A stretch of DNA of 5,777 nucleotides. It comes from Planctomycetaceae bacterium (GTDB lineage: Bacteria; Planctomycetota; Planctomycetia; Pirellulales; JAEUIK01). This document shows, piece after piece, positions 1 to 4,762 of the stretch. Positions within the stretch are counted from its first letter, which is position 1. Each line of letters starts with the position of its first letter. The notes beneath the pieces were generated by a model that ran no database searches, had not been told where the DNA came from, and saw only the letters and a list, made by a program, of their open reading frames with translations. The translations under genes were made by a program, and so were the position numbers. Where the stretch lies: contig JAEUIK010000698.1 of assembly GCA_016793185.1 (NCBI GenBank), positions 1 to 5,777 on the forward strand, given 5' to 3'.

Positions 1-1389
1 GGCGATCGCATAGTTCGGTTCGGCCACCTGGCGGATGGGCCGGTTCAAGACGTCCGCGACGATCTGGCACCACAACGGCGACTGGGCCCCCCCGCCGATG
101 AAATTCAGGGCGTCGAACCGCCGTTTCACGAACCGCTCGACGGCATCGCGAACCCAGCGCAGATTATAGGCGATGCCTTCAAGGACCGCTCGCAGGGCCT
201 CTTCCCGGCCGGTTTGCAGGTTCTGATTGAGGAATCCCCCCCGGGTATTACCGGTCCCGGCCGGGGGTCCGGCTCCGTTCAGCCAGGGGAGAAAAATCAG
301 CCCTCCGCTCCCCGCCGGGGCCTGAGCGGCCAACTCGAAGATTCGCCCGTACAGGTCCACCGGCGCTCCCGCTGCAAGCTGGTCTTGGAAGAGCCAGCGC
401 TGGGCGAACAGCTCGAGACACTTGCCGGCCGCGCCTTGTTCGGCCACGACCATGTTCTTGCCCCGCACCGCGGCGGGCATGGTGCCGATGAAGCGGATCA
501 AGTCAGTCTTCTTGAATGGCACGTGACAACTCAGCCACGAGGAAGTGCCGACGCAGACATGTCCCTGGTAGTCGTGGACGGCGCCCGAGCCCAACACAGC
601 CGCCTGGCTGTCCCCCGTGCCGGCCACGACTTGCACCGTCCGGGGCAGGCCCCAGGCGTCGGCCACCTCGGGCAGCAGCGGCCCCAGCACGCTGTCCACA
701 GGCACCAGATCGGGCAGCTTCTGGCGATCGATTCCCGACCAGGCGAGGAGTTTGCGATCGTAGTCGATGCTGAGGTTGTTGCGGTTGTCGGTGATCAGAT
801 ACGGAAAGACCGTGCTATGCGTTGCCGAAAACTTTCCCGACATCCGCAGGCTGAGATAATCCATCGGCTCGAGGAACTTGTACGTCGCCCGATAGAGCTC
901 CGGCCGGTCGTGTTTGATGTGCAGGATATGGGCCAGGACGTCGGCGCCCGAGGTGGTCGGCGCGCCGCCATTCACGCGCAGCCAATGGATGAGTTTGCGC
1001 GCGCCGTAACCGGCTACCTTGATCAGCCCGTCGGAGACCGCGCGCGAATACGGCGCCCCTCGCGAATCCATCCAATGCACGGCGTTGGCCAGATGTTTGC
1101 CCGCCCGATCGACCGGCACGGTGACCGACCATTGCGTGGCGCAACTGACGGCGACGATGCGCTCGGGGGGGACGAGCCGTTTAGCGACGACGCGCCGCAC
1201 GCCGTCAGAAATCGCCGACCACCAGGCTTCGGGGTCTTGTTCGGCGCCGCCGTTGGGAAGGAGGATGGTCCCGGTCGCATACCGGGCGACGTCGAGCAAC
1301 TCGCCGCGGCTCGAGGCCAAAACGACTTTCGGGCCGCCGGAACCGAGATCGACGGCCAGGACGTACTGTTCGCCGCCGCCGCTGGTCAT
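1..1389 (-). CDS. FGGY-family carbohydrate kinase (xylulokinase-like), C-terminus beyond the window
   Basis: A cytoplasmic sugar kinase that would use ATP to phosphorylate a sugar such as a ketopentose or a related sugar or polyol. The 463 visible residues carry the family landmarks in order: the first phosphate loop DLGSGGPK (about 14-21), the sugar-side segment WMDSRG (106-111), the second phosphate loop GTGDSQAAVLG (257-267) with D260 as the expected catalytic base, and the adenosine-side motif GGGAQSPLWCQIVADVLN (432-449). FGGY kinases are usually about 480-520 residues, so only the last few dozen are missing. The ATG at 1389 is the first possible start: an in-frame TGA lies 13 codons upstream with no ATG, GTG or TTG between. 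The DLGSGGPK loop, rather than the commoner DxGTxxxK, resembles a xylulokinase-like subgroup I recall from actinobacteria. The family is clear. The substrate cannot be read from sequence, and no isomerase or transporter is next to it. A weak CAGG stands about 8 nt before the start. Confidence 0.93.
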   Translation of the reverse strand, partial: MTSGGGEQYVLAVDLGSGGPKVVLASSRGELLDVARYATGTILLPNGGAEQDPEAWWSAISDGVRRVVAKRLVPPERIVAVSCATQWSVTVPVDRAGKHLANAVHWMDSRGAPYSRAVSDGLIKVAGYGARKLIHWLRVNGGAPTTSGADVLAHILHIKHDRPELYRATYKFLEPMDYLSLRMSGKFSATHSTVFPYLITDNRNNLSIDYDRKLLAWSGIDRQKLPDLVPVDSVLGPLLPEVADAWGLPRTVQVVAGTGDSQAAVLGSGAVHDYQGHVCVGTSSWLSCHVPFKKTDLIRFIGTMPAAVRGKNMVVAEQGAAGKCLELFAQRWLFQDQLAAGAPVDLYGRIFELAAQAPAGSGGLIFLPWLNGAGPPAGTGNTRGGFLNQNLQTGREEALRAVLEGIAYNLRWVRDAVERFVKRRFDALNFIGGGAQSPLWCQIVADVLNRPIRQVAEPNYAIA

Positions 1390-1506
1390 GCAACGGCCTG
1401 CCGAGCGTGGGGATTCGCACCCGGCTCACGATGCGTCTTCATCAAGTTTCACAGCCCAGCCGCGGGAGCACGCAGGCGGGCACACGACTGGCCCGCCGAA
1501 GCTCTG

Positions 1507-1535
1507 AATATAGGCTGGCAAGCCCCACCGTGAAA
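1507..1535 (-). promoter_or_regulatory. Candidate promoter for the FGGY kinase
   Basis: On the minus strand, TTTCAC (1535-1530) and TATATT (1512-1507) are separated by exactly 17 nt. The -10 match is good (5 of 6 to TATAAT) and the -35 match is poor (3 of 6 to TTGACA). Transcription would start near 1500, giving a leader of about 110 nt before the ATG at 1389. The AT-rich hexamer stands out in a GC-rich gap. The -35 lies in a short imperfect hairpin with CCG/CGG arms (1528-1530 and 1536-1538) beside a run of eight G on the plus strand. This is inferred from pattern only. Confidence 0.3.
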
Positions 1536-1563
1536 CGGGGGGGGTTCGCGGCCCGCGAGGAGC

Positions 1564-1674
1564 TCAGGCCGGGGGTTCGGCAGCCGGTTCCGGCGGGACT
1601 GCGGCGGCAGTTCGGCCGCGGCGCCGGCGGCGGAGGAAGAACCAACCCACCGACATCAGCCACAGGCCCACCAC
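1564..1674 (-). CDS. Possible 36-residue single-pass membrane microprotein, overlapping the upstream gene
   Basis: This is a small reading frame starting with GTG. The start shares one base with the TAG stop of the secreted coiled-coil gene (TAGTG), an arrangement that often allows translational coupling. It encodes VVGLWLMSVGWFFL, a hydrophobic stretch, followed by five arginines and an Ala/Pro/Glu-rich tail, and ends at TGA (1566-1564). The positive cluster after the hydrophobic segment would keep the C-terminus in the cytoplasm. The stretch is only 14-15 residues, short for a full membrane span. Alternatively, a one-base frameshift at the end of the upstream gene has detached this segment. 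In that case it would be the C-terminal anchor or sorting tail of that protein, since a hydrophobic segment plus an Arg cluster is the usual form of C-terminal sorting tags. I saw no slippery heptamer. I do not recognise a family, and chance coding in GC-rich DNA cannot be excluded. Confidence 0.38.
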   Translation of the reverse strand: MVGLWLMSVGWFFLRRRRRGRTAAAVPPEPAAEPPA

Positions 1675-2279
1675 TAGTTGCGCGCCTGCAGCTTGGCCAC
1701 TTCGGTGTACATCTCGACCATCTGCTCGCGGAGCAGATCGATCTGCATCTGCATGACCGAAGTCGGGGACTTCACGTCGACCGCCTTCGCCCGCTGGATG
1801 CGGATCTCGGCCAACTCGAGCGCGACCTTCGCCCGCTCGAGGTCGCTGGGATTGACGCTCTTGGGCGCCAACCGCTCGATCTCCTGGATCTTCGAGTAGT
1901 TATCGCGGGCGGTCTTGGCGAGCGAGTCGGCGGTCTTCAGGCAGGGATTGAAATCCGACGACTTGCTCTCGGCCAGAGCCTCGTCGAGCCAGTCCTGCGC
2001 GACCGAGACGGTCGCTCGCAGCGAATCGATGATCACCGACTGGAACGAGCCGGGCATGCGGCGATTGATCTCGAGAGCCCGTTCCAGATCGATTTGGGCC
2101 TGCTTGAGGAAGAGCCGGGCATAGCGGACGTCGAGCGTCTCTTCCTTCTTGGCTTCGTCTTTCTTGGTTTCGTCCGCCAGCGCCGCCGCGGAGCCTTGGA
2201 TCCCAACGAGACCCGCGCCACCGCCTGCGCCAATCGCGAGACAAACCAGACCGAGGAAGATGGGGTGCATTCGCGACAT
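1674..2279 (-). CDS. Secreted coiled-coil protein of unknown function
   Basis: A 201-residue protein I do not recognise. The N-terminus looks like a signal peptide: MSRMHP, then a hydrophobic Gly/Ala-rich core (about 7-34), with a likely cleavage site after AALA (residue 35). A short Lys/Glu-rich linker (about 37-48) follows. The rest is predicted as nearly all helix with heptad-like spacing, in stretches around 50-75, 86-106, 115-137 and 145-200, broken at proline-containing points. The first and third stretches both contain a DLERA element (64-68 and 146-150), which suggests a loosely repeated helical hairpin. There is one cysteine in the mature part (C113). The start is well supported: AAAGGA (2292-2287) lies 7 nt before the ATG. 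The protein is probably periplasmic or extracellular, perhaps structural or an assembly partner. Its stop codon overlaps the GTG of the possible microprotein. A frameshift joining the two is possible, which would make the true protein membrane-anchored. Confidence 0.82.
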   Translation of the reverse strand: MSRMHPIFLGLVCLAIGAGGGAGLVGIQGSAAALADETKKDEAKKEETLDVRYARLFLKQAQIDLERALEINRRMPGSFQSVIIDSLRATVSVAQDWLDEALAESKSSDFNPCLKTADSLAKTARDNYSKIQEIERLAPKSVNPSDLERAKVALELAEIRIQRAKAVDVKSPTSVMQMQIDLLREQMVEMYTEVAKLQARN

Positions 2280-2563
2280 CGGAGAATCCTTTGCGAGCTA
2301 CAGGTAACGCGGCCCGCCCGCCGGGGAGTTCGCGGCCGCCGTCAATGAGAACGTAGCTTGGGAAACCCCGGCGCGAGGATGCGCGGCAGTGAATGCCGGG
2401 AGCTCGGGACGCCCACGGGATCGCACGCCGCCTCGAGGCGCATCCGCACGAACCGCCGGGCCACCCCGCGGCCGGCAAGGCCGTCAGGAGCGGCATAACT
2501 GGCCCTGCGCCCCGCTCCGGAACTGCACTGCGGGCGCCGGCGGGCCCGGAGGCCGATCACCTG
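2280..2563. other. Gap with no supported gene; contains a 12-bp palindrome
   Basis: The gap between the dockerin-type gene and the coiled-coil gene holds no convincing gene on either strand. The open frames across it give Arg/Ala/Gly/Pro-rich proteins typical of unselected GC-rich DNA. CGCCTCGAGGCG (2429-2440) is a perfect 12-bp palindrome about 150 bp before the coiled-coil start. A CTCCGG/CCGGAG inverted repeat (2515-2520 and 2546-2551) lies just after the dockerin gene's stop, but it has no following T-run. I found no -35/-10 pair for the coiled-coil gene. Its promoter is either unlike the common consensus, or the gene is transcribed from upstream. Confidence 0.5.
2287..2292 (-). promoter_or_regulatory. 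Ribosome binding site of the coiled-coil gene
   Basis: AAAGGA on the minus strand, 7 nt upstream of the ATG at 2279. It fixes the start of the secreted coiled-coil protein and leaves a complete signal peptide. Confidence 0.6.
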
Positions 2564-3289
2564 CTATTTTCCCGAGTTGCGCGGCTTAGCGCAACCGAAT
2601 TCGTCCTGTTCGGCGTCGAGATCCCATTGCCGGACCAGGGCCGCCCAGCCCAGCGCGCGGATCTCGGACGCGTCCGCCGCCGAAGCTGCGGTCTCGGCCG
2701 ATTCTCGAACCGCGGATACGCTCGTTTCCCTCTCGGCGGGGGCGACCCGTGAGGCCGAGGTAGACTCCGCGACGCACGGAACCGCGGCGGTCGGAGTTTC
2801 ATCCTGCATCTCGAGCGTGCCGGGCTCGAATTCCTGCACGGATACGGCGGGCACGGCTGCCGACGCAACCGTCGCAGTCGCGGGGACCGCCGGCGAATAG
2901 TTGTCGGCCCACAACGTGTAATCGGCGCCGTCAACGATCGTGTCGAGGTTGAAATCGCCGTCGGTCGGGAACCACGTCCCCGGCGTCAGGTAGTGGTCGG
3001 CCCAGATCTGGTAATCGACAACATCGACGAACGTGTCGAGATGGGCGTCCCCCGGCTTGATCTCAATGATCGGGGTCTCGGCAATCAGGGCCGGAGTAGC
3101 GAGGGAGTGCTGCGCGCACGGCGACACATCGGGAGCGGGCGCGCCCACGGATTCGATGGGGACCGCCGACAACAGGTCGCGGTTCTCGAGCGATTCCAGA
3201 CGAAGCCGGCGCCGCGCGACGGGACCCACGGCCAGAGGGCAACGGGCGGCCACGGAGCGCGAAGTCGGTATCTTCCCTTGAAACGGCAT
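2564..3289 (-). CDS. Short secreted protein with planctomycete N-terminal sorting motif and dockerin-like repeats
   Basis: A 241-residue exported protein. Residues 1-42 form an Arg-rich leader ending in RRRLRLESLENRDLLSA, the pattern typical of large planctomycete extracellular proteins. Residues 80-131 contain two dockerin type I-like loops, GDAHLDTFVDVVDY (80-93) and GDFNLDTIVDGADY (111-124), each followed by the helix segment xxWADxY. Dockerin loops of this kind bind calcium and, in clostridia, dock to cohesins; in planctomycetes the partner is generally unknown. The second loop keeps the canonical Asp/Asn positions, while the first has His where Asn is usual. Both have Thr in place of the usual Gly after the second Asp. 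Residues 132-241 are an Ala/Val/Ser/Glu-rich tail with no recognisable domain. I chose the ATG at 3289 because CAGGGG lies 7 nt upstream and the leader then begins normally. The longer frame from 3427 would cross the likely promoter. No catalytic domain is present, which is odd for the family. Confidence 0.85.
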   Translation of the reverse strand: MPFQGKIPTSRSVAARCPLAVGPVARRRLRLESLENRDLLSAVPIESVGAPAPDVSPCAQHSLATPALIAETPIIEIKPGDAHLDTFVDVVDYQIWADHYLTPGTWFPTDGDFNLDTIVDGADYTLWADNYSPAVPATATVASAAVPAVSVQEFEPGTLEMQDETPTAAVPCVAESTSASRVAPAERETSVSAVRESAETAASAADASEIRALGWAALVRQWDLDAEQDEFGCAKPRNSGK

Positions 3290-3296
3290 CGAATTA

Positions 3297-3302
3297 CCCC
3301 TG
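3297..3302 (-). promoter_or_regulatory. Ribosome binding site of the dockerin-type gene
   Basis: CAGGGG on the minus strand, 7 nt upstream of the ATG at 3289. It decides this start over the upstream ATG at 3427. The preceding base makes it ACAGGGG, the same core found in the two mirrored leader elements of this region. Confidence 0.55.
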
Positions 3303-3320
3303 TTGCGGACGCAGCGCGAA

Positions 3321-3337
3321 CCGACTTCCCTGTCGGG
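3321..3337 (-). promoter_or_regulatory. Leader hairpin with CsrA/RsmA-site-like loop upstream of the dockerin-type gene
   Basis: On the minus strand, CCGAC and GTCGG form a 5-bp stem (3336-3332 and 3325-3321) enclosing the loop AGGGAA. ACAGGGAAGT matches 9 of 10 positions of the known CsrA-site core ACARGGAUGU, with GGA in the loop as in typical sites. It would lie in the mRNA leader, 31-48 nt before the ATG. The 10-mer CCCGACAGGG (3337-3328) recurs upstream of the divergent gene. The sequence is certain; regulatory function is inferred. Confidence 0.3.
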
Positions 3338-3398
3338 TGTTTGTCGCGGTAACAGAGCCCCAAACCAGGTGGCCCCTCCGCGGGCATTTCTCCCCGGG

Positions 3399-3427
3399 AT
3401 CCTAGTTGCTGCGACCAGCCGATGCAA
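3399..3427 (-). promoter_or_regulatory. Candidate promoter for the dockerin-type gene
   Basis: On the minus strand, TTGCAT (3427-3422) and TAGGAT (3404-3399) are separated by exactly 17 nt. Each matches 4 of 6 bases of the sigma-70-type consensus. Transcription would start near 3392 and give a leader of about 100 nt that includes the hairpin at 3321-3337. A perfect palindrome starts 10 bp upstream of the -35. This is pattern evidence only. Confidence 0.35.
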
Positions 3428-3436
3428 ATCCAGCGC

Positions 3437-3457
3437 ACCAGGCGCCGCGCGCCTGGT
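3437..3457. repeat. Perfect inverted repeat (9-bp arms, 3-nt loop) between divergent genes
   Basis: ACCAGGCGC (3437-3445) and GCGCCTGGT (3449-3457) are exact reverse complements around CGC. No T-run follows on either strand, so a rho-independent terminator is unlikely. The position between the two candidate divergent promoters fits an operator for a dimeric repressor or activator. A structured RNA is the other possibility. The repeat is certain; its role is inferred. Confidence 0.6.
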
Positions 3458-3479
3458 CGCCTCGCCGTGCGACGCGGTC

Positions 3480-3485
3480 TATGAT
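3480..3485 (+). promoter_or_regulatory. Candidate -10 element of the nagA-like gene
   Basis: TATGAT matches 5 of 6 bases of TATAAT, but no recognisable -35 stands 16-18 nt upstream. That could mean activator dependence, with the palindrome at 3437-3457 ending just before the -35 position. Transcription would begin near 3492, which would rule out the in-frame ATGs at 3406 and 3481 as starts of the downstream gene. Confidence 0.25.
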
Positions 3486-3505
3486 GGTCGCGGAGCGCCG
3501 GGAAC

Positions 3506-3520
3506 CCCGACAGGGGATGT
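3506..3520 (+). promoter_or_regulatory. Second copy of the mirrored 10-mer, in the nagA-like leader
   Basis: CCCGACAGGG (3506-3515) is identical to the element on the opposite strand at 3337-3328, so each divergent gene has one copy in its own orientation. It continues as GGATGT, giving ACAGGGGATGT: the CsrA-site core ACARGGAUGU with one extra G. GACA and TGTC can form a 4-bp stem around GGGGA. It touches the in-frame ATG at 3517, one of the candidate starts. Confidence 0.28.
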
Positions 3521-3573
3521 CTCACGAACCGATGCATCGATCACCGACCTGTTACTCAGCCCCGCAGTTAGCC

Positions 3574-4749
3574 ATGCAATTTCTGGCACGCCGTTTCGAC
3601 GACGGACAGCTCGCTGAACTAACGCTCGCCGCCGACAAGATCGCCGCGATTCGGCCGAGCGATGCGCCCCCGGCGCGGGATCAGCAGGTTCCCTACGTCG
3701 CCCCGGGGCTCGTCGATATTCAGATCAACGGTTTCGGCGGACAGGAGTTCAGCTCGCTGGAACTGACTCCCGCCAAGGTCAGCCAGATCGTTCGGCAGCA
3801 TTTTGCCTTCGGGGTAACTCGCGTTTGCCCGACCTTGACGACCCAGAGTCGCGAGGTGTTCACCCATGGCTGCCGGGCGGTCGCCGCTGCCTGCGAGCAC
3901 GACGCCCTGACCGAGCGCTGCGTGCTGGGCATTCACCTCGAGGGGCCATATCTTTCGCCGGAGGACGGGCCGCGCGGCGCGCACCCGCGCGAGCATTGTC
4001 GAGCGCCCGATTGGGACGAATTTCAGCAGTGGCAAGAGGCCGCGGCGGGACGCATCCGCCTGATGACTCTCGCCCCCGAATGGCCGGGGACGCCCGAGTT
4101 CGTCGCCCGGGCGGTTGCCAGCGGCGTGGTGATTTCGCTCGGTCATACGGCCGCGTCGAGCGCCCAGATTCGGGCCGCCGTCGACGCGGGGGCGACGCTC
4201 AGCACACACCTCGGCAACGGGGCCCACCGGCAGTTGCGCCGCCACCCGAATTACCTTTGGGACCAGCTGGCCGAAGACCGGCTCGCTGCCAGCCTGATCG
4301 TCGATGGACATCACCTCCCGGCCGAAGTCGTCAAGACGTTCGTGCGGGCCAAGTCTCCCGAGCGCTGCATCCTGGTCAGCGACGTCTCGGGGCTGGCTGG
4401 ACTGCCGGTCGGCCGTTATGTCTCCAGCGGCTGCGAGTTGGAGATCCTGCCCGACGGACGGCTCGTGATCGCCGGGCAAGATCAGCTCCTAGCCGGAGCA
4501 TCGCTCCCATTGGGAGTCGGAGTCGTCAACGTGATGCGTTTTGCCGGAGTCGATCTGGGCACGGCTATCCGGATGGCGACAACCAACCCAGCCCTGCGGT
4601 TGCACGCCGCCGTCGGCCAGCTCGAAGTGGGGGGTGCTGCCGATCTGGTGCTCTTCGATCTTCCCCCCGACCACGAGCCCGCCGAACTGCGCATGCGGGC
4701 GACCCTCGTCGCCGGCGACGTGGTGTTCGGCGCCTTGCCCACCAAGTAG
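3574..4749 (+). CDS. nagA: N-acetylglucosamine-6-phosphate deacetylase-like amidohydrolase
   Basis: A cytoplasmic metal-dependent amidohydrolase (TIM barrel) expected to convert N-acetylglucosamine-6-phosphate to glucosamine-6-phosphate and acetate in amino-sugar catabolism or cell-wall recycling. From this start it has 391 residues, near the family norm of about 380. Visible motifs are APGLVDIQINGFGG (43-56), GIHLEGPYLS (119-128) with metal ligand E123, SLGHT (188-192) with H191, THLGNGAH (211-218) with H212, IVDGHH (242-247) with H247, and LVSD (267-270) with catalytic D270. These align with E131, H195, H216, H251 and D273 of the E. coli enzyme. The usual THLxNAM loop is changed to THLGNGAH plus an Arg-rich stretch, so the precise substrate is less certain. 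The start is ambiguous: the conserved domain begins at MQFLARRF (3574), which has no clear ribosome site, while in-frame ATGs at 3406, 3481, 3517 and 3532 add residues with no family resemblance. It is transcribed alone, divergent from the dockerin-type gene. Confidence 0.9.
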   Translation: MQFLARRFDDGQLAELTLAADKIAAIRPSDAPPARDQQVPYVAPGLVDIQINGFGGQEFSSLELTPAKVSQIVRQHFAFGVTRVCPTLTTQSREVFTHGCRAVAAACEHDALTERCVLGIHLEGPYLSPEDGPRGAHPREHCRAPDWDEFQQWQEAAAGRIRLMTLAPEWPGTPEFVARAVASGVVISLGHTAASSAQIRAAVDAGATLSTHLGNGAHRQLRRHPNYLWDQLAEDRLAASLIVDGHHLPAEVVKTFVRAKSPERCILVSDVSGLAGLPVGRYVSSGCELEILPDGRLVIAGQDQLLAGASLPLGVGVVNVMRFAGVDLGTAIRMATTNPALRLHAAVGQLEVGGAADLVLFDLPPDHEPAELRMRATLVAGDVVFGALPTK

Positions 4750-4762
4750 GGCCGCGACGACA
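4750..4762. other. 13-bp gap between convergent stop codons
   Basis: The nagA-like TAG (4747-4749) and the metalloprotease TAG (4765-4763, minus) face each other with only 13 bp between. No hairpin terminator fits here, so transcripts from both sides probably overlap into the opposing gene. Confidence 0.7.

Noticed and set aside
214..1533. A 439-codon open frame on the plus strand.
   Set aside because: It is antisense to the FGGY kinase, whose motifs read clearly on the minus strand. The plus-strand translation is His/Arg/Gly-rich with no domain, as expected from GC-rich codon bias.
1523..1544. CCCC...GGGG hairpin as a terminator.
   Set aside because: No T-run follows on either strand, the arms contain a mismatch, and it overlaps a candidate promoter for the downstream kinase.
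1407..2348. A 313-codon plus-strand frame.
   Set aside because: It is antisense to the secreted coiled-coil gene, which has a ribosome site and a signal peptide. The Leu/Asp/Arg/His-rich translation is the mirror of a helical protein.
1900..2496. A 198-codon minus-strand frame extending into the 2280-2563 gap.
   Set aside because: It is out of frame with the coiled-coil gene and Arg/Gly/Ala-rich, with no ribosome site or recognisable segment.
2515..2551. Inverted repeat CTCCGG/CCGGAG as a terminator for the dockerin-type gene.
   Set aside because: The arms are only 6 bp with a 25-nt loop, and no T-run follows on the minus strand.
2342..2560. A 72-codon minus-strand frame inside the 2280-2563 gap.
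   Set aside because: Arg-rich composition, no ribosome site, no hydrophobic or motif content; best explained by GC-rich non-coding DNA.
3290..3427. A longer start (ATG at 3427) for the dockerin-type gene.
   Set aside because: The extra 46 residues place the sorting leader internally and cross the candidate promoter. The ATG at 3289 has a good ribosome site 7 nt upstream.
3406..3573. A longer start (ATG at 3406 or 3481) for the nagA-like gene.
   Set aside because: The added residues are Arg/Pro-rich with no resemblance to the family and include the palindrome. Starts at 3517 and 3532 remain possible but also add non-conserved residues.
3619..4479. A 286-codon minus-strand frame.
   Set aside because: It is antisense to the nagA-like gene and has no motif or start signal.
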